Assembly: GCA_903830985.1 (NCBI GenBank)
Contig: CAIKVZ010000240.1
Coordinates: 24,619 to 88,618, forward strand
DNA length: 64,000 nucleotides
Direction: 5' to 3'
Origin: an uncultured beta proteobacterium
Lineage (GTDB): Bacteria > Pseudomonadota > Gammaproteobacteria > Burkholderiales > Burkholderiaceae_C
Shown here: positions 38,149 through 46,735 of the stretch, piece by piece
Layout of the letters: each line of letters starts with the position of its first letter
How positions within the stretch are numbered: position 1 is the stretch's first letter
Notes under the pieces: model-generated
Databases searched by the model: none
What the model was told of the DNA's origin: nothing
The model's input: the letters and a program-made list of their open reading frames with translations, nothing else
Position numbers and translations under genes: made by a program

Positions 38149-39421
38149 GGTCTTGTTCCAATGCATTGCTAATCTGCTGGGTCAATATGTCCTGCACGAA
38201 TTCAAAAAACAGGCGTTTTGAATCCAGTCCGCGAAGTTCCTGCTGCAGCGCTTGGGCCTGTCTTGCGTAGCGGGGGTCATGCAAGATCGCATTCAGGCTA
38301 TCGCGCAGCTTTGGCTTGACTTCTGATCCCCTCAGTGTGATTCCGGCGCCCGCCTTGGTGATCGCCGCCATGGTCAGGAACTGGTCCATGTTGATCGGGA
38401 TGCCCACGACCGGAACCCCTGCGGCCAGTGCCTGGTTCAACGTGGCGTTGCCGCCGTTGCAGACCACGGCGTTGGCGTTCTTTGCCACCCAATCGCCATC
38501 GGCGAAATCGATGATCTTGATATTCGGCGGGGCACTTTCCGGGCACGGGCGACCGGCCATTGCGATCAGTGCGAACACCGGCATGGTTCGGACGATTTCG
38601 ATCAACTGCGGCATCAAATCGTCGGCACCGGAGGACCCGAGCGTGATGTAGAGCAGCGGCTTGTTCCGCTGAAAATCACTCAGCGCCGGGTCGGGCGCAA
38701 ACTTGGGCGACCACCAAACCGGGCCGATGAAGCGGTGCGTGGATGGCAAAGCAGCCATCGGCTCCAGCGAGGGCAGATCCAGGTAGGCGACAAGATCGCC
38801 GAAACTGTAGCCTTCCTTTGGCCCCTGCAGTTTGGGAAGGCCGAACTTTTTTCGCATGCGGTTCAAGGGCCGGGCGTTCAGGTAAAAAAAGAGCGGGCGA
38901 AAGCGATCAAACAGCCACTGTGCCAGCTTCACGCCGAACAGCCTTGTGATTGGCAAGTCCGGAACGGGGTAGTCCTGATTCAGCGAATAGTCGCTCCAGT
39001 GGGCGTTCGTCAGGTTCAGCACCGGCACGCCTGATTTGGGCGCGCTCACCGCCAAGGAAACGCGGAAGTCGCCCACGATCAGGTCGGGCTTTACCTGCGA
39101 GATCAGCGCCATGTCCTGCTCGATATAGGCTTGCAACTGCCGCTCGCCGTAAACCGTCCTGCCGGCGGCCAGGGAATCCAAAAATTCCCGCGTGGAAATC
39201 GAGCTCAAAGGCAGACGCGTCATGCCCGTTTTGGGCAGACAAAATTCATAGCGATCATCGCAGGCGAAAAAGACCTCCACTCCGGGAGACTTGCTCAGTG
39301 CCGAAGCCAGAACACCAGAGCGCGCCGGGTGGGCCAGGGTGACGGCTTCCACCATGAACAACACCCTCTTTTTCGGGGCTGAACCTGCCACATTGTCGGG
39401 GGCCACTCTTTCCATGCTCAT
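38132..39421 (-). CDS. GT1-family glycosyltransferase (macrolide/sterol-type)
   Basis: The 429-aa protein has a GT-B layout. The C-terminal sugar-nucleotide site shows LLYITLGSSGADD, then ADGDWVAKNANAVVCNGGNA and the loop GVPVVGIPINMDQFLTM, the pattern of MGT/UGT-type enzymes that transfer sugars from UDP- or dTDP-sugars to lipophilic acceptors. The N-terminal half (RVLFMVEAVTLAHPAR) is the acceptor side. Starts at 39421, 39415 or a GTG at 39451 are possible. It overlaps the preceding acyltransferase frame region and the next methyltransferase. Confidence 0.78.
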   Translation of the reverse strand: MSMERVAPDNVAGSAPKKRVLFMVEAVTLAHPARSGVLASALSKSPGVEVFFACDDRYEFCLPKTGMTRLPLSSISTREFLDSLAAGRTVYGERQLQAYIEQDMALISQVKPDLIVGDFRVSLAVSAPKSGVPVLNLTNAHWSDYSLNQDYPVPDLPITRLFGVKLAQWLFDRFRPLFFYLNARPLNRMRKKFGLPKLQGPKEGYSFGDLVAYLDLPSLEPMAALPSTHRFIGPVWWSPKFAPDPALSDFQRNKPLLYITLGSSGADDLMPQLIEIVRTMPVFALIAMAGRPCPESAPPNIKIIDFADGDWVAKNANAVVCNGGNATLNQALAAGVPVVGIPINMDQFLTMAAITKAGAGITLRGSEVKPKLRDSLNAILHDPRYARQAQALQQELRGLDSKRLFFEFVQDILTQQISNALEQDHGDKT

Positions 39422-39434
39422 GGTCAAAACTGCG

Positions 39435-40247
39435 TCAAGGACCCTGCTCACTCAAAAGTCGACGGGCGATGCCGCGTGCATCGTCCTTGCTCAGAAAAAA
39501 GGGGTACAGACCTTCGGTGGCCGGCGTCGTGTCGGACGCTTCATCCTCTGGCGAAGCCGCGCCGCGGCCACCCAGGGCCTCAGCGCGCTCCAGCATGTCG
39601 GCCAGGGCTATGCGCAACAACACCGCAGGGGCTGCTCCGGCAGGACCGGACCTGACCTCGCTCATGACCTTCATGCCGATCAGGTTTTCATAAAAACCGA
39701 CATGCCTGGGATTTGCCTCGATGATCCAGTCCGTATAGCGGTGCACCATGGTGGCGTAGATCAGGAAGATGTGTGCCATGCCGGCGAACAGGCGTTTGCT
39801 GCCACCGGATCGATCAATCGCCAGGCGGCTGATCTCGATCAGGCGTCGCCCTTGATCACGCAGCGGCGCGAGCAGATCGTGGAAGACCGCGTCCGCCGGC
39901 AAGCCGGAGCCGGCATCGAAGATCATGCTCATGGTGGCGCGCGGTCGCTCCTTGGCGTCGGACACGACCAGGGTCAGCTGATTGGGCGCGTCCATTCCTT
40001 CTGCGGGGGCTGCGCCTCCGGTTTCATAGCCGCGGGTCGCCACCATTTTTTGCACCAACATGCGTGCCAGACGTTTCTGCCCGTCCTTTGTGGCCAGGCG
40101 GATCTTGAAGTTCAGGAGCTGTTCGCTGGCCGCAGGGACAACGGGCACGGTGCGCTGGTGCAGTTCCCTCAAGCGCTTGCCGCCGACGCTCAGGATCGTC
40201 TGTTCGAAGGCGTTGGCCGGATGGTCCAGAGGGTTTATTTTTCGCAT
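39435..40247 (-). CDS. FeeM-type N-acyltransferase (second copy)
   Basis: The 270-aa protein has the GNAT-like fold of long-chain N-acyl amino acid synthases (FeeM): RMLVQKMVATRGYET near residue 62, the segment LPADAVFHDLLAPLRDQGRR and RLIEISRLAID, and EANPRHVGFYENLIG. FeeM uses acyl-ACP to acylate an amino acid. It is a close paralogue of the gene at 40257-41096 and starts nine bases after its stop. Acyl and amine specificity cannot be read from sequence. Confidence 0.72.
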   Translation of the reverse strand: MRKINPLDHPANAFEQTILSVGGKRLRELHQRTVPVVPAASEQLLNFKIRLATKDGQKRLARMLVQKMVATRGYETGGAAPAEGMDAPNQLTLVVSDAKERPRATMSMIFDAGSGLPADAVFHDLLAPLRDQGRRLIEISRLAIDRSGGSKRLFAGMAHIFLIYATMVHRYTDWIIEANPRHVGFYENLIGMKVMSEVRSGPAGAAPAVLLRIALADMLERAEALGGRGAASPEDEASDTTPATEGLYPFFLSKDDARGIARRLLSEQGP

Positions 40248-40256
40248 GGACAGGCT

Positions 40257-41096
40257 TCAGGTCAGGTAGTCCGTGAGGAGTCGATGGGCAATGCCGCGCG
40301 AGTCCTCTTTGCTGAGAAAGTAGGGGTACAGGCTTCGTTCGCCTTTGGAACGGATTCCCTGACCACCCAGGGTCTCGGCCATGGACAGCATGTCGGCGAG
40401 CTTCATGCGCAGCAGCACAGCGGGTGCCCCAACCCGGGGGCAGGGCCGGGTGTCGCTCAGCACGTCCCACCCCAACATCCGCTTGTAGTAGCCGACATGC
40501 CGGGGATTGACCTCGATGATGCAGTCGGTGCAGCGGTGGATGACCGTGGCGTAGATCAGGAAAATATGCAGCATGCCGGCGAACAAGCGCTTGCTGGCTT
40601 CGGTACGGTCAATCGCCAGTCGTCCTACCTCGATCAACCGGCGGCCCTCGTTGCGCAAGGGGTCCAGCAGGTCTTTGAAAACCTCGTCTGCCGGCAATCC
40701 CTTGTCGGAATCGAAAATCATGCTCATGGTGCCGCACGGGCGTTCCTTGCTGTCTGACACCACCAGCGTCAATTCGGCCGGCGCCTCCAGCTCCTCCGGC
40801 GGGCTGTCGTCGATCGCCTGCACCAGACTGGCGGCTTCCGGTGCGGTCGTTGTGTCGATGGCCTCGGTTTCATAGCCGCGGGTGGCGTACATTTTTTGCA
40901 CCAACATGCGCGCCAGTTGCTTGCGCCCATGGGTAGTAGCGAGACGAAACTTGAAGTGCGAAAGCTGCTCGCTGGCATCGGCAGACAGGGGTGCACTCAC
41001 GGGCTCGCGCAGCTCGGTCAGGGCCGCGCTGTTGACGCGCAGAATGGTGTGGGAAAAATTGTCTGCGGGATGGTGAAAGTGGGGCTTTGTCGCCAT
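40257..41096 (-). CDS. FeeM-type N-acyltransferase (first copy)
   Basis: The 279-aa protein aligns with its neighbour over nearly its whole length. Shared blocks are LARMLVQKMYATRGYET, TLVVSDSKERP, GRRLIEVGRLAIDR, KRLFAGMLHIFLIYAT, EVNPRHVGYYKRMLGW and the C-terminal LYPYFLSKEDSRGIAHRLL. It differs most in the loop after GYET and in the N-terminal 45 residues, so the two probably act on different acyl or amine partners. It starts one base after the nitroreductase-like gene's stop. Confidence 0.72.
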   Translation of the reverse strand: MATKPHFHHPADNFSHTILRVNSAALTELREPVSAPLSADASEQLSHFKFRLATTHGRKQLARMLVQKMYATRGYETEAIDTTTAPEAASLVQAIDDSPPEELEAPAELTLVVSDSKERPCGTMSMIFDSDKGLPADEVFKDLLDPLRNEGRRLIEVGRLAIDRTEASKRLFAGMLHIFLIYATVIHRCTDCIIEVNPRHVGYYKRMLGWDVLSDTRPCPRVGAPAVLLRMKLADMLSMAETLGGQGIRSKGERSLYPYFLSKEDSRGIAHRLLTDYLT

Positions 41097-41097
41097 G

Positions 41098-42192
41098 TTA
41101 TGAATTTCCTTTGAGTGACGAGCTTGACGATAAAACCGTCAGGTCGGCCAGCGACAGGCGCAGGGAGCGGGCTGGTGCTGCAGGTCCTTCTCCCAGACGC
41201 AGCAGCATGAGGCAGCGCTGCTCCGGGATCGGCGCCAGCAGCTTGGCGTAATCGGCCGCCAGACGCTCGATCCGGTTCTGAATGGACGCAATCTTCGTGA
41301 TGGTCAATCCGTGATGAACGTGCCGGCAAAACTCCACCGGTGTGTACTCCGGTTGCAGCCGCAGGCCAAGTTGCTCGGCCGTAAGCCAGACGCGCTGGAA
41401 GGCGCGGCCCGAAGCCACATGGTCGGCGCGCGTGCACGGCAGACGCGGCGCAATCAGGGCCATGTGCGCGGCACAACGCAGGCCTGGCAGCAGGTCCAGC
41501 TGAAGTCGTGTCAGTGCGGTCCCGAAAAGGGTATTCAGGCTGTGTAAACGGGGCCAGCTCTGTAGCGCCCACAACATCAGGCGACGGGAAAGCGGGTCCA
41601 GTGGAAAACAACCGGCGGGCATGCGGTCGTGGCTGTATCGCGCGTGTGGGTCGGGATCGATGGCTGAGGACAATGCGTGAAAAGATTCGGGCATGGTGAG
41701 GCGTGGCTGGGCGAAGTTGTAGTTCAGACGTGCAGTTGCGGCACGCTGCTTTCCTTCCAGCCAGATCAGTTGAAATTCACCGGCTGCTGCGACGAGCGCC
41801 TGTTTTTCGTCTGCGCGCAGTGCGCGCCGCGACAGGCTGGCGCGTTGTACGCTGCGCGTCGTGATGCCGACTGCCAGCGGGCTGGGCGCGATGCCTGTGT
41901 CATGCCGGAAGGCGAGGTCAAAAAGGTAGCGGTGCGGCCCCGGATCCGGCAGCCAGTTGACGTCGACCCGGCATCCCTGCAGCGTGGCTGCCTGGACTGC
42001 GGTTTCGATCAGGCAGCCCATGGACAGCAGGGAGGGAATGCCGCCCCAATCAAAAACAACCAGTTCCTCGGCCGTGTCGCGTCCGTGGACGCGCACCCGA
42101 TTCGCAGCCAGGAACTCGAAACGCCACACTTGGGTGTTGTCGCCCGAAGGCGCCCAGCGCGCCAACTCCATGATTTCCTGCGCCAGCGTCAT
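41098..42192 (-). CDS. Nitroreductase-like protein (Rv1355c/MoeY C-terminal half type)
   Basis: The 364-aa protein opens MTLAQEIMELARWAPSGDNT followed by QVWRFEF, the FMN-site signature of the nitroreductase-fold group found as the second domain of mycobacterial Rv1355c (MoeY). Large inserts in the middle and an Arg/Leu-rich C-terminus depart from ordinary NfsB-type nitroreductases. It is coupled by ATGA to the ThiF gene: in mycobacteria the two are one polypeptide. I infer a flavin-dependent oxidation or reduction of an adenylated or amidated intermediate. Confidence 0.65.
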   Translation of the reverse strand: MTLAQEIMELARWAPSGDNTQVWRFEFLAANRVRVHGRDTAEELVVFDWGGIPSLLSMGCLIETAVQAATLQGCRVDVNWLPDPGPHRYLFDLAFRHDTGIAPSPLAVGITTRSVQRASLSRRALRADEKQALVAAAGEFQLIWLEGKQRAATARLNYNFAQPRLTMPESFHALSSAIDPDPHARYSHDRMPAGCFPLDPLSRRLMLWALQSWPRLHSLNTLFGTALTRLQLDLLPGLRCAAHMALIAPRLPCTRADHVASGRAFQRVWLTAEQLGLRLQPEYTPVEFCRHVHHGLTITKIASIQNRIERLAADYAKLLAPIPEQRCLMLLRLGEGPAAPARSLRLSLADLTVLSSSSSLKGNS

Positions 42193-43076
42193 GGCCGCGG
42201 CTTCCTGTTGGCCGTCGCCCCGCGCAACGCCTGCTTCAACAGGGCAAGACCCGCGCGTTGCAAAGGGTTGCGATGGCCGCCGGGGCGCCAGGTATGCGCC
42301 AGTTTGTTGCGGTAGGCGTCGAATTGGATGGCGTGAGGCGCTGACCAGACACGTCCCCTTCCCAGCAGGATCTTCAGCGCCTCTGCGCCCATCACCCCGG
42401 CGCTCAGTTGACAGCCCATGGCGGTGGACGCGGTCTGCTGCTGGGCCAGGTTCACCCGGTCCGGCTCCACCAGATAGGTCCGGTGCAGTACGTGGGGCGC
42501 CAGACCGACCAGAAAGCGCAGGATCTGCTCGTCTTCGTTGTGCCCCTCGAGACCGAAGTAATCTTCGAAGCTCATCTTCCCCGGAAGGAAATTGACCAGG
42601 GCTGCGCCCATGCCCAATGGTGCCACGGTGATCGCGGGTATTCCAAGGCGCGTGCACGCGGCAAACACCACCCTTCGTGCACCGATGGCGAACACGTCGA
42701 GTCCATCCACGTAGAGGTCGGCGCCGCGCAGAAACTCATCCACATTGCTTCCATTCACGCGGGCATTGAGCGCGCGTATGTCGGCTTGCGGATTGATGTC
42801 CAAGGCCATTTCTTCCATCACACTGCCCTTGTCCAGACCCATGGTCGACATAAAGGCACCGGCCTGGCGATTCATGTTGACGACGTCGAACTGGTCGGGG
42901 TCGGCAATGCTGAACCGTCCAACGCCCAGGCGCGCCAGCGTCAGCAAATGGACGCCCCCGACGCCCCCCATGCCGGCAATGGCGACCCGGCAGGTTCGCA
43001 GTTTTTCCTGCTCGCTCTGTGTCACCCAGCCCAGATTGCGGGAAAACGCGGTCGGATACGAAAATTCCATTGGCAT
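42189..43076 (-). CDS. ThiF/MoeB-family E1-like adenylyltransferase
   Basis: The 295-aa protein has the ATP-binding glycine loop AIAGMGGVGG (about residues 33-42), the ADPDQFDVVNMNRQAG motif and YVDGLDVF, which together activate carboxylates as acyl-adenylates. It lacks the CxxC zinc pairs and rhodanese domain of MoeB/MoeZ. GGAGG at 43082-43086 supports ATG 43076; a TTG directly before it is possible. It is the first gene of the operon and overlaps the next by four bases. Function is probably in the small-molecule pathway rather than molybdopterin synthesis, as no moaD/thiS-like gene is adjacent. Confidence 0.8.
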   Translation of the reverse strand: MPMEFSYPTAFSRNLGWVTQSEQEKLRTCRVAIAGMGGVGGVHLLTLARLGVGRFSIADPDQFDVVNMNRQAGAFMSTMGLDKGSVMEEMALDINPQADIRALNARVNGSNVDEFLRGADLYVDGLDVFAIGARRVVFAACTRLGIPAITVAPLGMGAALVNFLPGKMSFEDYFGLEGHNEDEQILRFLVGLAPHVLHRTYLVEPDRVNLAQQQTASTAMGCQLSAGVMGAEALKILLGRGRVWSAPHAIQFDAYRNKLAHTWRPGGHRNPLQRAGLALLKQALRGATANRKPRP

Positions 43077-43329
43077 CAAAACCTCCGGGCCTGCTTTATC
43101 GTGTCAATATGATAATTCTACGCTCCCGGGATGACCGTTCGATCGGGGGGTGTCTGACCACGACGGCTTGCCATGCTGAACGTTTCGGCCGAGCTTGCCA
43201 CGGCCGGACCTGGTGCAGAAGCGTCCGACCGTAAGGGTGTGCAACAAATGTGCGCCCTGGACACAGTCGCGAACGATGTGCTGTGTGTTGCCAAGGACGG
43301 CGGAGCGGCGCCGCCGCCTTGCCTTCCGT
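43077..43329. other. Intergenic region before the ThiF operon
   Basis: This 253-bp gap must hold the promoter of the minus-strand cluster. On that strand TAGAAT (43112-43117 region) could be a -10, but no matching -35 is evident. A GC-rich hairpin at 43293-43320 beyond the flavin reductase stop has no T-run. A 62-codon forward frame at 43173-43361 lacks a ribosome site. I see no other feature. Confidence 0.4.
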
Positions 43330-44379
43330 TCAGCTGCGGATCTTGTCGAGTTCGCTGGTGAAGGCGTCGGCGTGGAACTCGTCCTCGGGCAGACCCTGGC
43401 GCAGGAAGTCGATACGGGCCGAATCCACCACGACCGGCGCGCCGCAGGCATAGACCTGGTAGGGCGAAAGATCCGGCCGGTCCTGCAACACCGCCAGGTG
43501 CACAAAGCCGCTGCGGCCCGACCATTCATCCTCAGGTAGAGCGTCCGAGATCACCGGCACATAGTGCAGATTCGGCATCTCGGCAAGTTTGCCTTTCACC
43601 CAGGCGTCGAGGTACAGATCCTGGGGGCGGCGACCGCCCCAGTAAAGTGTGGTTTCGTTGTTCAAACCCTGGGCCTGGATTCGTTCGATGATCGCCTTGA
43701 TCGGTGCAAAGCCGGTACCGGAAGCCAGCAGCACCATGGGCTTGGCTGAGTCCTCGCGCAGGAAAAAGCTGCCATACGGGCCTTCAATGCGCAGGATGTC
43801 TTTCTCTTTCATGCTGCCAAACACCTGATCGGTGAAGACCCCGCCCGGCATGTGACGCAGGTGCAACTCAAGCCGGTTTCCCGCCTCGGCTTGCGGCGCG
43901 TTGGCCATGGAATAGCTGCGGCGCAGGCCGTCGCGCAGCAACACTTCCACATACTGGCCGGCGTGGTAGGCAAAGACTTCATTCGCTGGCAATTGCAGTT
44001 GCAATCGCATCACGTCGGGCGACAGGCGCTCCACGGCCAACACGCGCGACGGCATCTTGCGGATCGGCAAGGCGCCTTCGGGGGTAACCTGACGCGATTC
44101 CAGCACCACATCGCTTTGCGCTACCGCGCAGCAGGTCAGCACCATGCCATCGGCCTCTTCCTGCTCCGACAGGGCTTTGCTCTGGTGGGGACCGTGGACC
44201 ACGCTGCCTTGCAGCTTTTTGCACTTGCAGGAACCGCAGGCGCCGTCCTTGCAGCCATAGGGCAGGGCCACGCCGGCGCGAATGCCCGCGGCGAGCAATG
44301 TTTCGTCGGCGTTGGCAGAGAAAATCCGGCCACTGGGCTGGACGGAGACCTGGTAGGTGCTGGCTGCGGGGGCGCTCAT
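43330..44379 (-). CDS. 2Fe-2S/FAD NAD(P)H reductase (CDP-6-deoxy-3,4-glucoseen reductase-like)
   Basis: The 349-aa protein has an N-terminal plant-type 2Fe-2S ferredoxin domain (YGCKDGACGSCKC and a distal TCC, Cys residues about 42-80), then an FAD domain (RRSYSMANAP) and an NAD domain (LLASGTGFAPIKAI). It passes electrons from NAD(P)H through flavin to iron-sulfur acceptors. Comamonadaceae annotations often call this CDP-6-deoxy-delta-3,4-glucoseen reductase (AscD), but no ascarylose genes are here, so its partner is unknown. It is divergent from the SDR-like gene. Confidence 0.82.
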   Translation of the reverse strand: MSAPAASTYQVSVQPSGRIFSANADETLLAAGIRAGVALPYGCKDGACGSCKCKKLQGSVVHGPHQSKALSEQEEADGMVLTCCAVAQSDVVLESRQVTPEGALPIRKMPSRVLAVERLSPDVMRLQLQLPANEVFAYHAGQYVEVLLRDGLRRSYSMANAPQAEAGNRLELHLRHMPGGVFTDQVFGSMKEKDILRIEGPYGSFFLREDSAKPMVLLASGTGFAPIKAIIERIQAQGLNNETTLYWGGRRPQDLYLDAWVKGKLAEMPNLHYVPVISDALPEDEWSGRSGFVHLAVLQDRPDLSPYQVYACGAPVVVDSARIDFLRQGLPEDEFHADAFTSELDKIRS

Positions 44380-44425
44380 CTTTGGTTATCCTTGCCTGTA
44401 CTGAATTTCTGATTGAAGCTCGATT

Positions 44426-45358
44426 TTGCCTGCAAACTTTTCTCCTCTTGGCGCGCTGCCAGCGCGTTTTCGTCGCCAGCGTCTGCTGATCGTAGGTTGT
44501 GGTGACGTCGGCGTGCGGCTGGTGCAGGCCCTGCCGGGCACGGTGCGCGTGCTGGCGCTGACCTCGTCCAGGGACCGCATCGACGAATTTCGTGCCCTGG
44601 GCGTGACACCGCTGCTGGGCAATCTGGACGATCCGGCCAGCCTGCGCCGTCTGGGCGGCCTGGCGCAGCGGGTGTTGCATCTGGCGCCGCCCCCGAGCGC
44701 GGGCTGGAGCGACTCGCGCACGCGCCATCTGTTCCGAAGTTTGCGTCTGCGCCGCGCCCCGCAGGCCCTGGTGTACGGATCCACCAGCGGCGTCTATGGC
44801 GACTGCCAGGGCGAATGGGTCGATGAAACCCGGGCCGCCAATGCCCAGACCCCGCGCGCCCTGCGCCGCGTCGATGCCGAAACCCAAGTGCGCTTGCTGG
44901 GACGTTCCACGGCAACGCGCGCCAGCATCTTGCGCATTCCGGGCATCTACGCCTGCGACCGTGCCGATGGAACCCCTCGCCAACGGCTGGAAAAGGGGAC
45001 ACCGGTGCTGCAGGACAAGGATGACGTCTACACCAACCACATCCATGCCGACGATCTGGCAAGGGCCTGCGCTGCAGCCCTGTGGCGCGGCAAAGCGCAG
45101 CGCATCGTGAACACGAATGACGACAGTTGCCTGAAGATGGGCGACTATTTCGACCTCGCGGCCGACCTCTACGGCTTGCCGCACCCGAGGCGCGTTGCGC
45201 GCTCCACGGCGCACGGGGAGTTGCCCCTGGTGCTGCTCAGCTTCATGAGCGAGTCACGGCGCATGGACAACACACGAATGAAGCGTGAGTTGCGCCTGAT
45301 ACTGCGTTACCCGACCGTGCGCACCGGGCTGCTGGCGCCCCTTCCCCTGGGTGTTTGA
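44426..45358 (+). CDS. NAD(P)-binding epimerase/dehydratase-like protein
   Basis: The 310-aa protein has a Rossmann motif LLIVGCGDVGVRLVQAL (about residues 20-36) and a YeeZ-type extended SDR layout (VYGSTSGVYGDC; a Tyr replaced region at HADDLARA). It most resembles the SDR group that includes YeeZ, whose substrate is unknown. The only plausible start is TTG 44426. It overlaps the Rieske gene (TGATG) and so is co-transcribed. Confidence 0.7.
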   Translation: MPANFSPLGALPARFRRQRLLIVGCGDVGVRLVQALPGTVRVLALTSSRDRIDEFRALGVTPLLGNLDDPASLRRLGGLAQRVLHLAPPPSAGWSDSRTRHLFRSLRLRRAPQALVYGSTSGVYGDCQGEWVDETRAANAQTPRALRRVDAETQVRLLGRSTATRASILRIPGIYACDRADGTPRQRLEKGTPVLQDKDDVYTNHIHADDLARACAAALWRGKAQRIVNTNDDSCLKMGDYFDLAADLYGLPHPRRVARSTAHGELPLVLLSFMSESRRMDNTRMKRELRLILRYPTVRTGLLAPLPLGV

Positions 45359-45888
45359 TGCCAGCCCGACCAAACCAACGCCGCCGTAGCCTCATGCTGG
45401 CCGCCGGTGTGGGCGCGGTGACCGCCGGCACGGCGGTGCTGCTGAGTCCCGGTTGTAGCCCTTCGTCCTACCCACATGGCTCGCGATTGGCGGTCGAAAT
45501 CGGCGATTTGCCCCATGGAAAACTGCGCACTGTGGAATGGAAGGGATTGCCGGTGTGGGTGCTGCGGCGCACGACCGAGCAGCTCGCGGCGTTGGCTCAG
45601 GAATCTGGCCTGACCGATCCTGAGTCGCGGGAATCCGTTCAGCCGTCTGTATGCCGCAACCGTCAGCGTTCCCTGCGTCCCGAGTTGTTTGTCGCCATCG
45701 GCCTGTGCACACACCTGGGCTGCTCCCCGGCGTTGTCGGGCGACAGCGGTTTTTTGTGTCCCTGCCACGCCTCGCGCTATGACCTGGCCGGCCGGGTCTT
45801 CAAGACCGGGCCTGCGACTGCCAATCTGGTGATTCCGGCGTACCGATTCGACGGCGAGAATCGCCTGCTGCTGGGCGTCGAAGCCTGA
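45358..45888 (+). CDS. Orphan Rieske 2Fe-2S protein (ubiquinol-cytochrome c reductase ISP-like)
   Basis: The 176-aa protein has an N-terminal twin-arginine-like signal (RRRSLMLAAGVGAVTAGTAV) and a complete Rieske cluster site: CTHLGC and CPCHASRYD (about residues 118-144). The cluster is bound by two Cys and two His. PetA-type proteins work with cytochrome b and c1, but no petB or petC is adjacent, so it is either the iron-sulfur subunit of a remote complex or a stand-alone electron carrier. A Cys in SPGCSPSS could be a lipobox. Confidence 0.8.
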   Translation: MPARPNQRRRSLMLAAGVGAVTAGTAVLLSPGCSPSSYPHGSRLAVEIGDLPHGKLRTVEWKGLPVWVLRRTTEQLAALAQESGLTDPESRESVQPSVCRNRQRSLRPELFVAIGLCTHLGCSPALSGDSGFLCPCHASRYDLAGRVFKTGPATANLVIPAYRFDGENRLLLGVEA

Positions 45889-45916
45889 ACCCGCCAGAAC
45901 CGGACCGCGCGACGCC

Positions 45917-46735
45917 TCAGGGCTGAAGCGGCGCCGCTGCCGTGGGCCGCGTCAGTGCGCGCCCCAGCGTGAAGGTCAACGTGAGCAGCGTGACCACGCC
46001 CAGTCCCAGCAGCAATTCCTTGCCCTGGTACCAGGCTGCGATGTCGGTATGCAGCCAGCGTGCCAGGCCGAATGCCGCAACCGACAGGCTGATGAGCGCC
46101 ACCATCAGGCCCATGACGCGCGATGCGATGCGGGCCCGGTGGTCGGCCCGGCGCAGCAGCCTCGCAATCCATAAGCCGTTCGCGCCATCCATGAGCAACA
46201 TGCCGGCGGTGAACGACAGGCCCAGGGCCAGCGTATGCCAGACGCCGCCGTGCCGTGTGGCCGTGAGCGCAAACAGCGCAGCCTGGCTCATGGTGTCAAA
46301 GGACAGGGCGAACAAGGCGCCGACGGCGGCGATCGCCAGCGGATGGGTGGCGCACTGCAGTCGTTTGAGCCAGCCCGATTTGACGCCCACCGTTGCCACC
46401 ATGTCGTCGGCCTGGGTGACAAGGACTGCGCGCAGATTGAGCAGTCCGAGCAGGGTGAGGAAGACGATGGAGACCCAGGTGCCGAAGTCTTCCATCCAGG
46501 CGGGCACCTGCCAGCGGCTCGAAGCGATCCCCACGCCCAACGCAATGGCGATGACGACACTGCCATGACCCAGCGAGAACAACGACCCGCACCAGGCGGC
46601 GCGCGTGGGCGCGCGCTGCAGGTTGAAGCGTGTCAGTCCGTCAATGGTGGCCAGATGGTCGGCGTCCAGGCCGTGTTTTGCGCCAAACACAAACACCAAC
46701 GCCAGCAGGGCCATCCAGTCGTTCGGCAAATCCAT
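45917..46735 (-). CDS. NiCoT-family nickel/cobalt permease
   Basis: The 272-aa membrane protein has the NiCoT signatures HGLDADH (residues 21-27; the HX4DH metal motif of TM2) and LGHGSVV in TM3. It would import nickel for the hydrogenase encoded next to it. It is shorter than HoxN (about 350 aa). It is divergent from the hydrogenase operon across a 365-bp region. Confidence 0.85.
   Translation of the reverse strand: MDLPNDWMALLALVFVFGAKHGLDADHLATIDGLTRFNLQRAPTRAAWCGSLFSLGHGSVVIAIALGVGIASSRWQVPAWMEDFGTWVSIVFLTLLGLLNLRAVLVTQADDMVATVGVKSGWLKRLQCATHPLAIAAVGALFALSFDTMSQAALFALTATRHGGVWHTLALGLSFTAGMLLMDGANGLWIARLLRRADHRARIASRVMGLMVALISLSVAAFGLARWLHTDIAAWYQGKELLLGLGVVTLLTLTFTLGRALTRPTAAAPLQP

Noticed and set aside
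43173..43361. A 62-codon forward frame with several Cys near the ThiF operon, considered as a peptide precursor (RiPP)
   Set aside because: No ribosome site, it overlaps the flavin reductase end, and the cluster has no YcaO or lanthipeptide enzyme. Not supported.
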